64,000 nucleotides of DNA from Tridacna crocea. Lineage: Eukaryota; Mollusca; Bivalvia; Cardiida; Cardiidae. The notes beneath the pieces are model-generated. The model saw only the letters and a list, made by a program, of their open reading frames with translations, was not told where the DNA came from and ran no database searches. A program made the translations under genes and the position numbers. This document shows positions 11,033 through 22,483 of this stretch, one piece after another (position 1 is the first letter of the stretch; the number at the start of each line of letters is the position of its first letter). Where the stretch lies: positions 15,757,290 to 15,821,289 of the forward strand of contig OX031061.1 in the NCBI GenBank assembly GCA_943736015.1, written 5' to 3'.

Positions 11033-11182
11033 TAACCTTTTACCATTCCAGGAGGGTATGAAACATTGTGGGAAAATGAGAAAAATGCTTGTTACCAGCA
11101 TTTTCTCCTTGTCCCACAATGTTTTCAAAAGGCTTCTATCTCACGGTCAGAAAAACCAGAAAATGTTTGGTAACAGGTTAAA
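11033..11182. mobile_element. Hairpin repeat family P, copy 1
   Basis: Core at about 11059-11130 is a near-perfect palindrome: AACATTGTGGGAAAA arms around GCTTGTTACCAGC. The flanks carry the family ends resembling AACCTTTTACCA and GGTAACAGGTTAA. Confidence 0.65.
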
Positions 11183-11984
11183 ACCCTATACCACATAAAC
11201 CAAGCTTTTTACGACCCTGAGAAAATGTTGAAAATGTTGAAAATGTTGTTGAATAGGGATAAAGTTCTGGTAACCAACATTTTCTCCTTTTTCTTTGCTA
11301 TCCAAAATAGCGAAAAAAGGGGAAAAATAACATTTATATAACTGCGATAGACCTTCGCTATTTTTATGTCTGATTGTTCAACTAATGTTTGCCGAATTCC
11401 GTAGCTACATGTAAGTTTGTAAGGTACAGGCTCGAAATCCAGGGGTTGGTGGTTTGAATTATTTAAACTGTTAAAGTGATAGTAATTCTTTTTTAAAAAA
11501 ATATGTTCCACTATCTGAAAATAGACAGACACAGTCTATTTACCAAAAACTGGGACATTATACAGTTTGAATTTACGGGATTCATTTTCAGTGGGCAAAT
11601 ACGTGCTATACTTGTTTCATTGAAAAGTTAGTTAAGGGTTAGCTGGGTGTTCTTTTGATCTCGGTATTTCACCGTCAAAGTGGGTGCATCTATTTGAAAA
11701 GCTGTTATGTTCTTCTTAGGCACCGACTAACACACACGTGTCATAATTAATTGTTTATTACGTTCAGTTTGACGTTGATCACTTGTAAAGGTTTAGAATT
11801 GTTCAATCTGTTACAGGGGGTAAGTCTGTTCTAATCATTGGCCCCTCAATTTTTTGTTTTCAAATGCATTATTATGTAACCTGATTTAACCGGTCTCAGT
11901 TTAACTGTATATTTGCACTCATTTCTTTCGGAATGGGAGGGGGGATTTGATTTTCAAGTTATTAAACCTTATCCTACTAAATGA

Positions 11985-12858
11985 TATTATTGCATAAAAC
12001 CTGCCTTTTCGGGCCGTTTTAAGCATGTAGTAACGGGTAAAATTCGGGCGGTTAACGGGAGAAAACGTGTATTAATCAGTAAATTCACGCGCCGTTAACG
12101 CCCGGGTTTGTACTATCGATATCCTCGATTCTGGCCTACCTTGTAAACAACGTTTGTCCTTGTCAGATTTTCCCTAGACTCCGACCATCAAACTGTAGGA
12201 ATTCGTACCATATTCGATCCTTTTCATGGCATGTCTTTGATGATATTAGTACACCACAAACAAACCTTTGCACAGAATCTCAGTCTAATCGAGATCTGAA
12301 CAAAAATTCACCCGTGAAATGTACTCTAAACCAGCTACATCCCACCCACTTTTTAACGTGATCGGTCCGCCTCGCTTGATGTATATCGAACCCTCTGTCG
12401 CCTTCATTTACAGAAATTTATATCCACGCATTCATCCTAGTTGTAATCGTCCAAATGTGTGCAAGTTTATTCCACATAAGTCCAGTGTGTATTAAAAATC
12501 AATAAAAGTGTATTTACAGCGAGAAAATCAAAACTGGCATACAGGACTAACGGCCCTTTCCTAATCGTAACGAAAACTTCTTCGCCGACTTCCGGCTTTG
12601 ACCCATTTGCGTACAGTACATTTGAAATTCGCTTATTTGCATTTCTATGGAAATATTTTTGCTATCTGTGCAAATTATTGTTAGAATACCTTTAATTTAT
12701 GCAATAATAGCGTTAATTCACGTTTTTTTCGGTCGTTAACATTCGCAGAGGCCCTCAAAATACTTAAACACCCTCGTGCTTCGCACTCGGGCGTTAAAGC
12801 ATTTTTCGGGCCTCTGCGAATGTTAACGACCTCAAAAACGTGAATTAACCCTATAATA
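11985..12858. mobile_element. 874-bp repeat element B (first copy)
   Basis: Insertion in U2 relative to U1 (compare about 9260). It begins TATTATTGCATAAA; the inverse TTTATGCAATAATA occurs at about 12697-12710. A palindrome (12711-12849) follows and forms the right end. A second copy lies at 51972-53211. Open frames here arise from the palindrome and are not genes. Probably a non-autonomous DNA element; no target-site duplication is resolved. Confidence 0.65.
12711..12849. repeat. Large palindrome at the end of element B
   Basis: Inverted arms of about 60 bases beginning GTTAATTCACG and ending CGTGAATTAAC, with a loop near GTGCTTCGCAC. The same palindrome is at 53063-53203. Confidence 0.85.
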
Positions 12859-13349
12859 TGACACAAATTTTAAAGTCGATAGTAAAATCCCAAATATTAT
12901 TTCAAAGGAATATCTCCAGGTAAAATATCTCCGTTTCGGACAGAGTAGATATAGGATCAGACTGCACGTTTTTCGTAGTCTGATCTTGATCTAAATTATC
13001 TGCAAAAAGCCGTTGAGTCGCGCTTCGCAGCATAAGGGTTAATGCAGCCTGCATACTAAAAGTTCTATCAACACGCCCGACAGGAGACAGCGCTGCTTAT
13101 GGTCTCTGAAGTTTACCGAAAGATTGACAAAACGACAGTTCTTTTTTTGTGTGTGTCTTCGAAAAAGATAATTGATAAAACTACTGGCAGGGCGGATTTA
13201 GGGTTTTTGTTGTCTTATTTATCACGTTCAGGGTGAATTCCATTTAAAAAATATGACCTTTTCATTATTCGGTATATTCAAGATTGGGAAAGATTGTCCG
13301 GTGGAGAGTACTCGCAAGGGAAGTAACTCGTGGTGACGCGTCAGGAATG

Positions 13350-15361
13350 GAATTTGGCAAATGGTCTATTGGCAAATGGTCTGTTACCTCAATCTATAAA
13401 TATTCATGAGCAATCAAATGGAGTAGCATGCAATCATAGGGCGAACAAGCCATGGAACGAATTGGTTTTGGAACGAAAAAGCCCAAGGTCAATTGGCAAA
13501 TTTGTATCATTTCGCCAATAAAAGGCTATAAGCGAGAGAAGCTAGTTTCAATCAAAAATAAGTATCTCAACGATCGATAGCCTCGCCCAATGTATTTTAA
13601 TATGCCATTTCAAATTACATATTTGAGTGCCACCGTAAAAGTCATTTGCCTGAGAAAAAATGAGTTTAACTGGGTTTATTTCCTTCGGTTTTGCACAAAA
13701 TGGTTGAACTAAAACTCTACAAAGTTTGGGTATGCTGTCTCGGTATAGACTCGGTATAGACTCTAAAGAGTTTGGGTACGCTATGACAAAATGGATACGC
13801 TGGCATATGTAGAAATATGTATCATATAGAAGATCTGCAAATCAAGATTTGAATTGAAATGTCGTCATAGATAGCTGCAAATTATGGAGAAAATGGCAAT
13901 ATTCATGTATTTAAATTGAACTACTTTATGCCAAGTTTTATATTCTTGCGCTAAAGCCCGGGACCTTTCGGAGGTTGATTAATTTATCAGTGTCATTGAC
14001 GACCGATTTTTTTTTTTAAAGGGCTGAGTTATTACACTTGAAATTACGTTTTTCAGCCCGTCTGGCTTTTTTTGCGATAAAAGAGCATATTATCTTTGCT
14101 TTGTCTGTTTGTATGTGGTTAGGACAGGGAACGTAGTAACAATATTCCAAAGCGTTTGAAGCATTTTCAAGCTACAAATATCCGAGATATTCCGGCAAAA
14201 TTTAAGCCGGGACTACTTCAACTCAATCTCTTTCTACTGCTGTGTACCTAAACGCGATGGAGTATTAGATTCACGGTACAAAATATGATACATGGTTATC
14301 AAAATTCAATCTTGAACTCATTGTGGTATTGTCTTCGACAAATACCACAAAAACTAACCCACTATACTTAGGTTTTCCTGCTCCCTGACATTTATTTGAC
14401 GAGTGATAGATTTCTTTATTATATACTTTCATATTGTCCCCATGTATTTGCACTGGACGAAAGTATGCAATATTTTTTCATATTGCACACTTTCCGTTGT
14501 CTGCGCATGTCATATTCTTCGAAGATTCGACGGTCTAATATGACGCATCACTAACCCCGAAAGCGGGCTGACTGTAATATTACGCTCTATAAAGTAGCAA
14601 TGTTGAAAATAGCTTATATCAATACGTTTGAGGAGAAATGAGACCTGTTTTAGCTCCAGATTTCTCTAAACTGATGATTATAGCTGAGTGAATTGCACGA
14701 GGTAGCGTTTTATTGAGTAAACCTTTCTTTTAGTTTTAAATTCAAAGTAGCGGTTGTCGCGTAGGAAAGTGGTTCGGTTATGTACCCAGGATGCCCATAT
14801 TAGATAGATGAGTATTTATAGAATGCCATCTAGCGGGAGATAATGGCACACTTTCATATTACATGGTTTAAAGCTTTTTTCACGTGCGTTGCTATGTACG
14901 GAACTATTTTAAAACCAGCCATTTCTCTAAAAATCAAAGTGTGAACGGCCGCTATTATAAAAAAAATCAGCGTCAGACATCAAGATTTACCACATTTTTC
15001 AAAGCATTGTTCTTATTAAAACATGAAAAATAAATAGAATATATGTTTCCTGAATGACAGTCACTACCAGTGTATGAAAAATTTGTTTATCGAACATACA
15101 TATCAAAGATGAAATTTTCAAGCGATGAAAAAGGATCCTCGGTCGCCATCTTGTTTTTTACATACCGTTACCAACGATGACGTCATCAAAAGCGAAAATT
15201 AAAAATTCCGCGAAAGCACAGTGTGGCCACGAAAAAAAAAAATTTCTCGTTGCTTTTTGAATAAATAAGACTGTTTTTAAAATGATAAATCAGCTAATTC
15301 GATATTTTTTTTGGTTAAATCATGGTAAATTATGTAAACAATATCAAAGTATATAATAAAA
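13350..15361. other. No gene recognised
   Basis: Two kilobases of AT-rich DNA. There are short direct repeats (TTGGCAAATGGTCT near 13363) and poly-T runs, but no long frame, splice-supported exon or repeat I recognise. Confidence 0.5.
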
Positions 15362-15493
15362 AGGTTATCGCACTTGTATAGAAATATACTGTGTTGAACT
15401 CGTTCTTTTGGTGTAATTGCCCTCGCAAGCTCGGGCAACTCTGCCAAAAGAACTCGTTCAACACAATATATTTCCATACAAGTGCAATAACCT
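15362..15493. repeat. Foldback repeat
   Basis: Imperfect inverted arms of about 58 bases, AGGTTATCGCACTTGTAT... against ...ATACAAGTGCAATAACCT, around a short CTCGCAAGCTCG centre. The overlapping open frames on both strands are products of the palindrome. Confidence 0.8.
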
Positions 15494-15945
15494 ATATAGT
15501 ACTCTAATACTTTCGCATATCTGGTTTCAGAAACGATCACATTTTCAAGATATGACGCGTATATATGCTAAACGGAAAAAGACACGTGGTGTAAACAAAC
15601 TATACATTAAAATGAAAATTGTTGATTTTTTTTTTCTATTCAATATTTGGTTTATTAGCTACAAATAAAATTGTCTGACAAATGGCCAAACTTTCATAAC
15701 GATATGACCAACGATTGCCGAGTTATCAAAGATTTTTCGGACGGGATCTTCGATACTTTTTTGAGAGGTTTGGTAATGTCTACTCCATTGACCTGATCCT
15801 GACATTTATGCTAAATATATAAGTAGGGATAAAAATAGAACACAGACTTTATATTCGGAAAGTTACATTCACACGGGAAGGTTCTTATATACACAGTTGA
15901 GCAATTTAACCCTTAGCCTATAAAGTGCGACTCAGGACACTTTTG

Positions 15946-16012
15946 CGGACAGTGTATATACAAGATCAGACTGCACAAAACGTGCAGTCTGATCTTGGAT
16001 ATACACTGTCCG
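15946..16012. repeat. Short hairpin repeat
   Basis: Arms of about 30 bases, CGGACAGTGTATAT...GATCAGACTGCAC, around AAAAC. Related but weaker versions occur near 9344-9400, 12934-12995 and 34924-34990, so it is a dispersed family. Confidence 0.8.
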
Positions 16013-17063
16013 ATGAGGAGATATTTTTTTCCCTAAAAAAACTTTGAAACTGCAATATTCGCTTGTATTACTATTGACCGGAAAGTTTCAATAAACCTAT
16101 GCAGTGAGTTAAAAACAGATCGGCGGAAACCGCACGAAATAATTCCGAGGCCATTCGGGACATATGCCGAGCGATACCGAGGGTAGAGATAGAATATTAA
16201 TTCATGTAAATGATTTTGACCTGGGTCAGGTTAAATGATGCAGATAATATTAAGTGCTTAAGGTTCATGTAAAGTGTTTATTTTGCTTAATTTCACACAT
16301 CAATAATTCTGTAATTATTAAAATTTTTCATAAAAACCATATATCAAATTAAATCTCTGGATGAGTACAAGCTGTTTTACATTCTAATACCCACTGGCCT
16401 TACATAATAAAACTAAAACATTGCTGAAAAAGATCACATTGTTTGAAACCTACAAAATAATAATGACATGGGCAAAATTGTCTAAGTTTTGGAGAAAACA
16501 CAGGCTATGGTACATACCAGGTACTGCTACTTCCAAAAATCCTAAAGTTTCTTTAAAAAGGCACATATTTAAGTCAGAAAGTTTGACATTTTTCCCTTAT
16601 TGAATTGTCAGCCATGTAAAAGGTATGGTGTCTCCACAGGATCAAAATGTACCATTGGTTGTGCGTAATAAACTTTCATTAGTAATTTTATATTCCTGCA
16701 TGGCACAAGACCATTCTACATCGTAATTCAATTGGTTATTAAACAATTGTTTTCTGAATAAAAAGATGATTTTGTGAAGTGCTGGATATAAACCGTGCTC
16801 TGGCAAAAGGGGACTTGCCGCATCGTCGAAAAGTATCGCTCCAGATCAGCCTGCGCAGTGCGTGCAGGCTGACCTGAGCCGAAACATTTCGCTATTGGTC
16901 AATTGGCTGTGTGTCAAATTACTAATCTTCTTCATGATTAAGTCGGTAGGTGAAAATAGTGACTTCTATGGACCCTTCATTATGTGATGACTTCAGCAAA
17001 TATCGTGTAGACTGGAGATGCATTAAGCCCCCTTTTGCCAAAGCTCATATAACGCATCACAGA
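16013..17063. other. No gene; one degenerate hairpin
   Basis: A degenerate hairpin sits near 16798-16892 (GATCAGCCTGCGCAG / TGCAGGCTGACC). The remainder is unrecognised AT-rich sequence. Confidence 0.5.
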
Positions 17064-17290
17064 AAAGAATTACCAAACGACAAAATTTCTGGTTTGTCCA
17101 AATTAAAAGCATTTGCAGACGACAAAATAAAAGTGACGGAAAATTTGAAATTTGTTTTGTGAAGGATAGAAAACATTGTGGAAAAAGGAGAAAATGCTAG
17201 TTACCAGCATTTTCTCCTTTTCCCACAATGTTTTCTAAAGGTCTCATTCTCAGGGTTGTCAAAAGTAGGGATTGTGTGGTAATGCGTTAA
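17064..17290. mobile_element. Hairpin repeat family P, copy 2
   Basis: Full-length member: ATTACCAAACGACAAAAT at the left, palindromic core about 17168-17236 with arms reading AAACATTGTGG.AAAAGGAG, and ATTGTGTGGTAATGCGTTAA at the right. No coding capacity. Confidence 0.8.
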
Positions 17291-17784
17291 GCCCCATTTT
17301 GCCAGTACATGCATTTTCACGTGCACCCCCAATAAGTTGTTTCCCGGTAGCACTATCGGTCGCATACAGGACTTTAGAATTATTATAGGGGGTCGTTCTT
17401 TTGAATCCGTGGTTTAGCCGATTTCTTTCCGAGAATTGATGATCGTCTTTGCGATAAGAATTATTCTACCTTCTCTCGAATGATTTTTTTTTTAAATCAG
17501 CCAATGGGTTGGGAAGAATATTTAGCGAAGTACTGGTAATCGAAAGTCCAGGAAAATAATTATATCGATAGGTGCACTTGCCGTCGTCTTACGAACAAAG
17601 TCTGTAAAAAAGAATCAAATGAACAAATGCATGGTAGAAATACAGGGACCGGGCAGGATTCGAACCTAGAATACCTTGACGAAAGACCAATACTGTAACT
17701 ACAGAGCTTGGACAAAAATTGTATCAATAGTTCAATGGCCAATCCCGGACGAGCCCCCATCCTAAAAACAAATGTGCCGTACCG

Positions 17785-18181
17785 AAAGCGATGTCCACAC
17801 GTGCAAGCTTTACCGTAGGCTTACTTGCACAAACCAGATTGTGCAAGTGAGCCCGTACGTGAGGACGGGAAGCCTGTATACCGCACAAGTCGATAAGCGC
17901 GGCCTGCAAAACCGTCGACATGTCAAAGATAATAGCGTGCAAACTTTACTGTACGGTGAAGCTTGCGCCGTGTGGGCAGGCGTCATGCCGTGTCTTCAGT
18001 AAAAAACGCGAGTAGGTCTTCTTCATCAGACATGACCGTCACCACCAAGATCTAAACAGGAACTGAAGTTTGTACGTGCTTACTTGAAACTTGTGGACAC
18101 GCATTCAACTTTATCCTATCTGCACAACTTATACCGCCCAAGTAGCCCTACGGTAAAGCTTGCACGTGTGGACACCGCTAA
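17785..18181. mobile_element. 397-bp terminal-inverted-repeat element
   Basis: Ends are inverted copies of about 32 bases: TGTCCACACGTGCAAGCTTT at the left and its complement AAAGCTTGCACGTGTGGACA at the right (about 18155-18174). A diverged internal copy of the same motif lies near 17936-17978. No transposase. Direct repeats resembling GCAT(A/G)G(T/C)AGAAATAC near 17628 and 18198 lie further out. Confidence 0.65.
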
Positions 18182-18267
18182 AGTAACAAATCAACAATTG
18201 CATAGCAGAAATACCGGGACCGGGGTGAAGCCATGTATGAAGAAGTGGACTACAGTAATATAATGTT

Positions 18268-18393
18268 ATTAATCAAGTGATTTCGTATTGGCCCAGTTAC
18301 AGGTCCCAGGTCAGCCGTATTGGCCCGAGGCCGAGGGTCAATACGGCTGACCGAGGACCAGTAACTGGGCCAATACGAAATCACTTGATTAAT
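18268..18393. repeat. Foldback repeat with 55-base arms
   Basis: ATTAATCAAGTGATTTCGTA and its complement bound a near-perfect palindrome. The arms continue through GGCCCAGTTAC and GGTCAGCCGTATTG to a short GC-rich centre. Confidence 0.85.
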
Positions 18394-18408
18394 GACAATT
18401 ATATTAAT

Positions 18409-18545
18409 TAACGCTTTACCAAACAACCTCTGGTTTTTACGACCCTGAAAAAGAGGCTTTCTGAAAACATTGTGGGAAAAGGAGAAAATGCTGGTAACCA
18501 GCAATTTCTCCTTTTTCCCACAATGTTTTCTACCCTGCTGGAAAC
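18409..18545 (-). mobile_element. Hairpin repeat family P, copy 3 (partial)
   Basis: Core palindrome about 18463-18531 (GAAAACATTGTGGGAAAAGG arm). In this orientation the short flank comes first (TTTTTACGACCCTGAAAAAGAGGC). The long flank is missing. Confidence 0.75.
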
Positions 18546-18989
18546 AAATATCAATTTTTGGGTTACGTTTACTTTACTGCCTCCTGGAACGTGATTGGCT
18601 AAAAGTAAGCGCAGACGCTCACGCCACTGAACTTTTGACCAATCACGTTCAAGGATTTCTGTATTGGTCGCGGGTCATCAATATTGATACGAGGTCAATT
18701 GTATTGATCGGAGGTCAAGTCGTATTAAGCCGGGGTCACGACCTGTGTACTATACGAAATCAAAAATGTGACTGGTATCGCGTGGACCGGTTTCCTTGTA
18801 TAACTTTTATATATCCAATAGTTAATTAATAACAGTCGATATATAAGGAATTTCCCCAAAGACGAAAAGGCGGCTGCCGAAGGAAATTAATTGAGAGTAA
18901 ATAAGTATCAGTGTCAGTGAAATAAAATTGGTCGTGATAACATAGTTGTAATAAAAGAAAAAGATAATGATGATGATAGGGTTGATGAT

Positions 18990-19024
18990 GAGGAGGAGGG
19001 GGAGGAGGAGAAGGAGGAGAAGAT
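18990..19024. repeat. GGA-rich simple repeat
   Basis: Imperfect (GGAGGA)n with AAG interruptions just inside the intron downstream of the PAN exon; read on the minus strand it is a pyrimidine tract. Confidence 0.85.
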
Positions 19025-19036
19025 TATTATAATCAC

Positions 19037-19346
19037 CCTCATATTTGATGAATATTTCCCAGCCACTACTGTTGTAACGGGTTGCAAGCTCGTCATTCGG
19101 ATTATATCGGTTAATTTCGCAGAGTTCCATTGTGGCATGGTAAGAAAATGAGACACAGTTTTCTGTTTTCTCGCACTCATACCCGCACATGTTAATCGAA
19201 TAGCCCATGAGCCTGGGTTTCATGGGCTCCAAACGAATACCAGTCTCAGTCGACTTGGTATAATTTTGAAACTTCGAGTTTGCTGGTGTGATTTCCATCA
19301 GAGTGATTGAACAAAATGCCGTTATAATGCAATTGAATAACAACAT
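19037..19346 (-). CDS. First exon: signal peptide plus PAN/apple domain
   Basis: Opens at ATG 19346 (minus) with a hydrophobic leader MLLFNCIITAFCSITL, a plausible secretion signal. A PAN/apple-type module follows: MCGYECEKTENCVSFSY... and LCEINRYN, with four cysteines and a terminal Trp-Glu-Ile-Phe strand. The exon is 310 nt and ends in a phase-1 donor (G|GTGATT at 19037/19036). It joins in frame to the phase-1 acceptor of the lectin exon at position 26, giving a secreted PAN plus C-type lectin protein, probably a carbohydrate-binding recognition molecule. The intron would be about 19 kb. The open frame extends upstream to 19445, but that lysine/phenylalanine-rich extension precedes the signal peptide and was left out. 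Splicing is inferred. Confidence 0.7.
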
Positions 19347-19514
19347 TCTTTTCTGTTTCTTTTTCGATTTCTTTTTGACTTTCTTTCCTCTGAAAAAAAA
19401 AAAAGAATACACTTTTTGCACCAAACGACTTGGAAAATGTTCCATTAAAAGAAAACATGCCTAATAGGCGGTAACCTATATAGCTTACAGCACGCGAAAA
19501 GTAGCATTCGAATA

Positions 19515-19690
19515 TGTACGTAAAGTGTCGTCTTGGATCAGCACAATCCGCGCAGGCTAATCCGAGTTGGCACTTTACTGCTACATTAGATTTTGTGCTA
19601 TAGTACATTTGCGCAAAACAGAAAATTATATAAAAGCGGAAAGTGTCGTTTCTGCGCAGGCTGATCCGAAACGACACTTTACGCCCCTTT
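19515..19690. repeat. Two short hairpin repeats upstream of the PAN exon
   Basis: Near 19523-19578 (AAGTGTCGTCTTGGATCAGC / GGCACTTTAC) and 19639-19684 (AAAGTGTCGTTTC / GAAACGACACTTT). Both belong to one dispersed hairpin style. They lie within 350 bp upstream of the first exon, where a promoter would be. Confidence 0.65.
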
Positions 19691-19829
19691 TACACATGTT
19701 GCAGGTCAAATATATAATTTTGTTGCACCTTGTAAAAAACAAAAAAAAAATGTTAAATCGAGAAAAAAAGAATTGGCACCTTTTTAAAAAAAAAATTCAT
19801 GGAAAATGAGAAAATATCCCTGTAATGCC

Positions 19830-20460
19830 TAGGTCACAAATAAAACGGGCGCCGGACGATTTCCTCCAACTTCGCCGATTCAAAGATTCACGACATTGTC
19901 CGTACGATTTTAAGACATTTTGCTCAAGCAGTCACAAATCAAACGGGCATCTGACGGCCGTTTCTTTGGAAATGCCGTGCGTGCACTTTCAAGTTCAGAA
20001 AGGCACCGGGCGACGACTGGACGGTCATCGGGTTGCGACCAGAAGGCGACCGACGGACATCTTTCGGAATTTGTGCCGCCGTCCGGTTTGCTACAGATGC
20101 GTGCCATACTGGTATGACATGCATCTGTAGCCACGTTCGGACCCCAATAGTCCTCATTCTGTGACCTCGCCTAGCACTCTCCTGATCGTAAACAGCGGCA
20201 GCTGCTATTACATGTTTCTGCCTTCGGGGAGCAACTTGCAATCTCTCTTGCTGTGTTAAAAGATTTAAAACATTTTGTGGCGGCATAAGCGCCTTTTTCA
20301 CTTCAGAACTGATAAATTGTAATGAGGTAAGATATCAATATACATTTTATAATATACTCATCATGTCGCCAAAGTATATATGTTTGCTGTCTGGTCGCCG
20401 TCCGGAAAGATTCAACAAAATCAATTTCCGCACGGCGATCTGACGATGCCCGTATACAAA
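19830..20460. repeat. GC-rich repeat-like block
   Basis: Base composition jumps well above the neighbourhood. GTCACAAAT.AAACGGGC occurs twice (19832 and 19930), and CTACAGATGC.../...GCATCTGTAG forms a palindrome at about 20091-20130. Overlapping frames on both strands have no domain; not called as genes. Confidence 0.5.
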
Positions 20461-20499
20461 TATTCATAATCGTAAATCAGATAAACAGCATGAAATATT

Positions 20500-20728
20500 G
20501 TTAACTCTTTACAACACAATCCAGACTTTTATCGACTCCGAGAAAGAAGCCTATAGAAAACATTGTGGGAAAAGTAGAAAATGCTGGTAAACAGCATTTT
20601 CTCCTTTTCCCATAATATTTTCTACCCTATCAAGGTCACAAATCATCATATTAAGAAGATTTGATTTATTATCTGCAGATGCTTTGAATTTGGTTCAGTC
20701 CAAAAATTTGTCGTTTGGTAAAGAATTA
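20500..20728 (-). mobile_element. Hairpin repeat family P, copy 4
   Basis: Reverse orientation, full length: TTAACTCTTTACAACACAAT at the left, core about 20555-20624, and TTGTCGTTTGGTAAAGAATT at the right. Confidence 0.8.
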
Positions 20729-21115
20729 AATCAAGAAAAAAAATCAATGCGATAAAAGGAAAAACTTTTGATGGTAAGAAATATTTCAATTGGCCACTGT
20801 CTTTTCGCATGTTTTCTTGTATTAATTATTCTTACACGAGATAGGGGTAATCAACGTGAAGGATTGTTTTATACAAGAGTAAATGCTAAAACACTGTGGC
20901 AAAATGAGAGATTTCTCCTGAATAAGCATTAACTTCGCCACTAACCTTTCGAAAAGTTGTCCGCAAACTAAACTCAAGCGACGTTTGCAGAATGTTACAA
21001 GTTAACAATAAGGCTTTGTATAACTACGCACCATGCATGCATGCATGGTATATAATGCTTGTGTCAATTGAATTCCAGGTTAGCCACGCCTCTTTTGCTA
21101 TGGATACACCTTTTA

Positions 21116-21342
21116 ACCCCTTAACGCACAATCCCTACTTTTGACGACCGCTGTGGAAGAAGCCTTTGGAAAACATTGTGGGAAAAGGAGAAAATGCTGG
21201 TAACCAGCATTTTCTCCCTTTTTCCATAATGTTTTCTTCCCTTTCTATAACAATTTTAACTCTTTCGTCACATTTATTTTGTCGTCTGAAAATGCTTTCA
21301 ATTTGGACCTGTCTAATATTTTGTCGTTTGATAAAGAGTTAA
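21116..21342 (-). mobile_element. Hairpin repeat family P, copy 5
   Basis: Reverse orientation, full length: AACCCCTTAACGCACAATCC at the left, core about 21168-21238, and TTGTCGTTTGATAAAGAGTT at the right. Confidence 0.8.
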
Positions 21343-21378
21343 TTGGCTCCATGGAATCAGTTTATTTACCGCGAGACA

Positions 21379-21612
21379 AACATACTTTGGCCTCCTATCC
21401 CCGCGTGACATAGTGATAAGATGTAGGACTCGAAACCGTGAGGCCTCCGGTTCAAACCTATCTGGAAGCACAGAGTTTTTGGTGGGCCAGAAACTTCAGA
21501 GCCCCAGCCAAGTAGGATTGAAAGACATGTCAGATTTAAATATGTGGGCTGTCGTCCGATATGACTGAAAAAAATGTTAAAAACGGCGTAAAACACCATC
21601 TAATCAATAAAA
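21379..21612 (+). mobile_element. Diverged tRNA-derived SINE
   Basis: Shares its 3' half with the SINE at 48859: CAGAGCCCCAGCC, then GATATGACTGAAA and GTAAAACACCAT. A B-box-like CCGGTTCAAACC is at about 21449; the A box is eroded. Internal pol III promoter; non-coding. Confidence 0.6.
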
Positions 21613-21703
21613 CCTCATTGAATCTACAACCTGCAGAGTGTGGTGTTCGCGTTGAGCCAATCAGAAGTTCTGTTACTTTCACATTGACTAAATTCTGAAG
21701 AAT

Positions 21704-21760
21704 AAGAACAGAACAGAACAGAACATCGTTTATTTTGACAAAAACTACATAGTTTATAGT
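21704..21760 (-). mobile_element. LINE 3'-end fragment, minus strand
   Basis: Repeated CAGAA units followed by CATCGTTTATTTTGAC; the complement reads GTCAAAATAAACGATG then (TTCTG)n, a CR1-like LINE 3' tail. The extent upstream is unclear. Confidence 0.45.
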
Positions 21761-22480
21761 CATATAAATATATAAATTTTTAAATCAAATGTATTTAGTC
21801 ACACGATTTATTGCTACATGTGTTTAAAATTCCAAATGATCAAAAATAAGCTTTAAATAAGTGAAGAGTAAATAGTGAATAGGTGAAATGGATATTTTCA
21901 GTAATTAAAGTATAAGTCTGTGGAGGGAAAAACTCATGTTGACATAGAATAAGGGAATTATTACACCAATCAGTCGAAAAATCACTCGCTCAACCAGTCC
22001 GATTGAGCGATTAATCAGTCAGTCGATTACCACAATAAGGTTTATCAATCAATTATTCAATGACGTGTATTATCACTATTGGACAATTTAAATATCATGA
22101 AATGAATGAGAATGTAAGCATAAATTTAGAATTGGACTAAATAGAAGTGACAAAGTTTAGATGTATCGAAGCTTACATGTTTCAGTATACGTTGATGGTA
22201 AGTAAATGAATAATTGACAAATCAGATCAATCAGTCAGTTATCCATCACTATTAGACGATAGAAATATAGTGAAATAACTGATAGTATAAACATGAATTC
22301 ATACGCGTACCTAATAAAAAGAAGTAAAAAAGCAAATTCTATTTACAATAGGTGACATGTACTTGTAATTAGTATAGATACGGTGAAGGAATAATTGACT
22401 GATCAGTCAGTCAGCCAGTCTGATCAATAAAAACGGGTCAAAAGACGGGACCCTTATCAACAGTAAGTGGCAGCTTAAAG
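21761..22480. other. AT-rich stretch without a gene
   Basis: Contains repeated CAGTCAGTC/GATCAATCAGTC motifs near 22010, 22228 and 22400. No frame or recognised element. Confidence 0.5.
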
Positions 22481-22483
22481 AAA

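Larger units (their letters stand above)
9779..13349. repeat. Old tandem repeat unit U2
   Basis: Diverged paralogue of U1 in direct tandem. It lacks both U1 insertions and so preserves their target sites at about 10876-10881 and 11627-11630. It carries its own insertions: a LINE 3' fragment (about 10095-10164) and the 874-bp element at 11985-12858. Long homopolymer runs (C then A near 10747-10780) are present. No protein-coding gene seen. Confidence 0.85.

Noticed and set aside
17640-17680. tRNA-like B box (GGATTCGAACC on plus, reversed)
   Set aside because: No cloverleaf or A box found around it.
19347-19445. Upstream extension of the PAN reading frame
   Set aside because: Low-complexity Lys/Phe-rich and would bury the signal peptide; ATG at 19346 preferred.
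19825-20301. Several overlapping frames of 65-120 codons on both strands
   Set aside because: Consequence of high GC; no domain, mutually exclusive frames.
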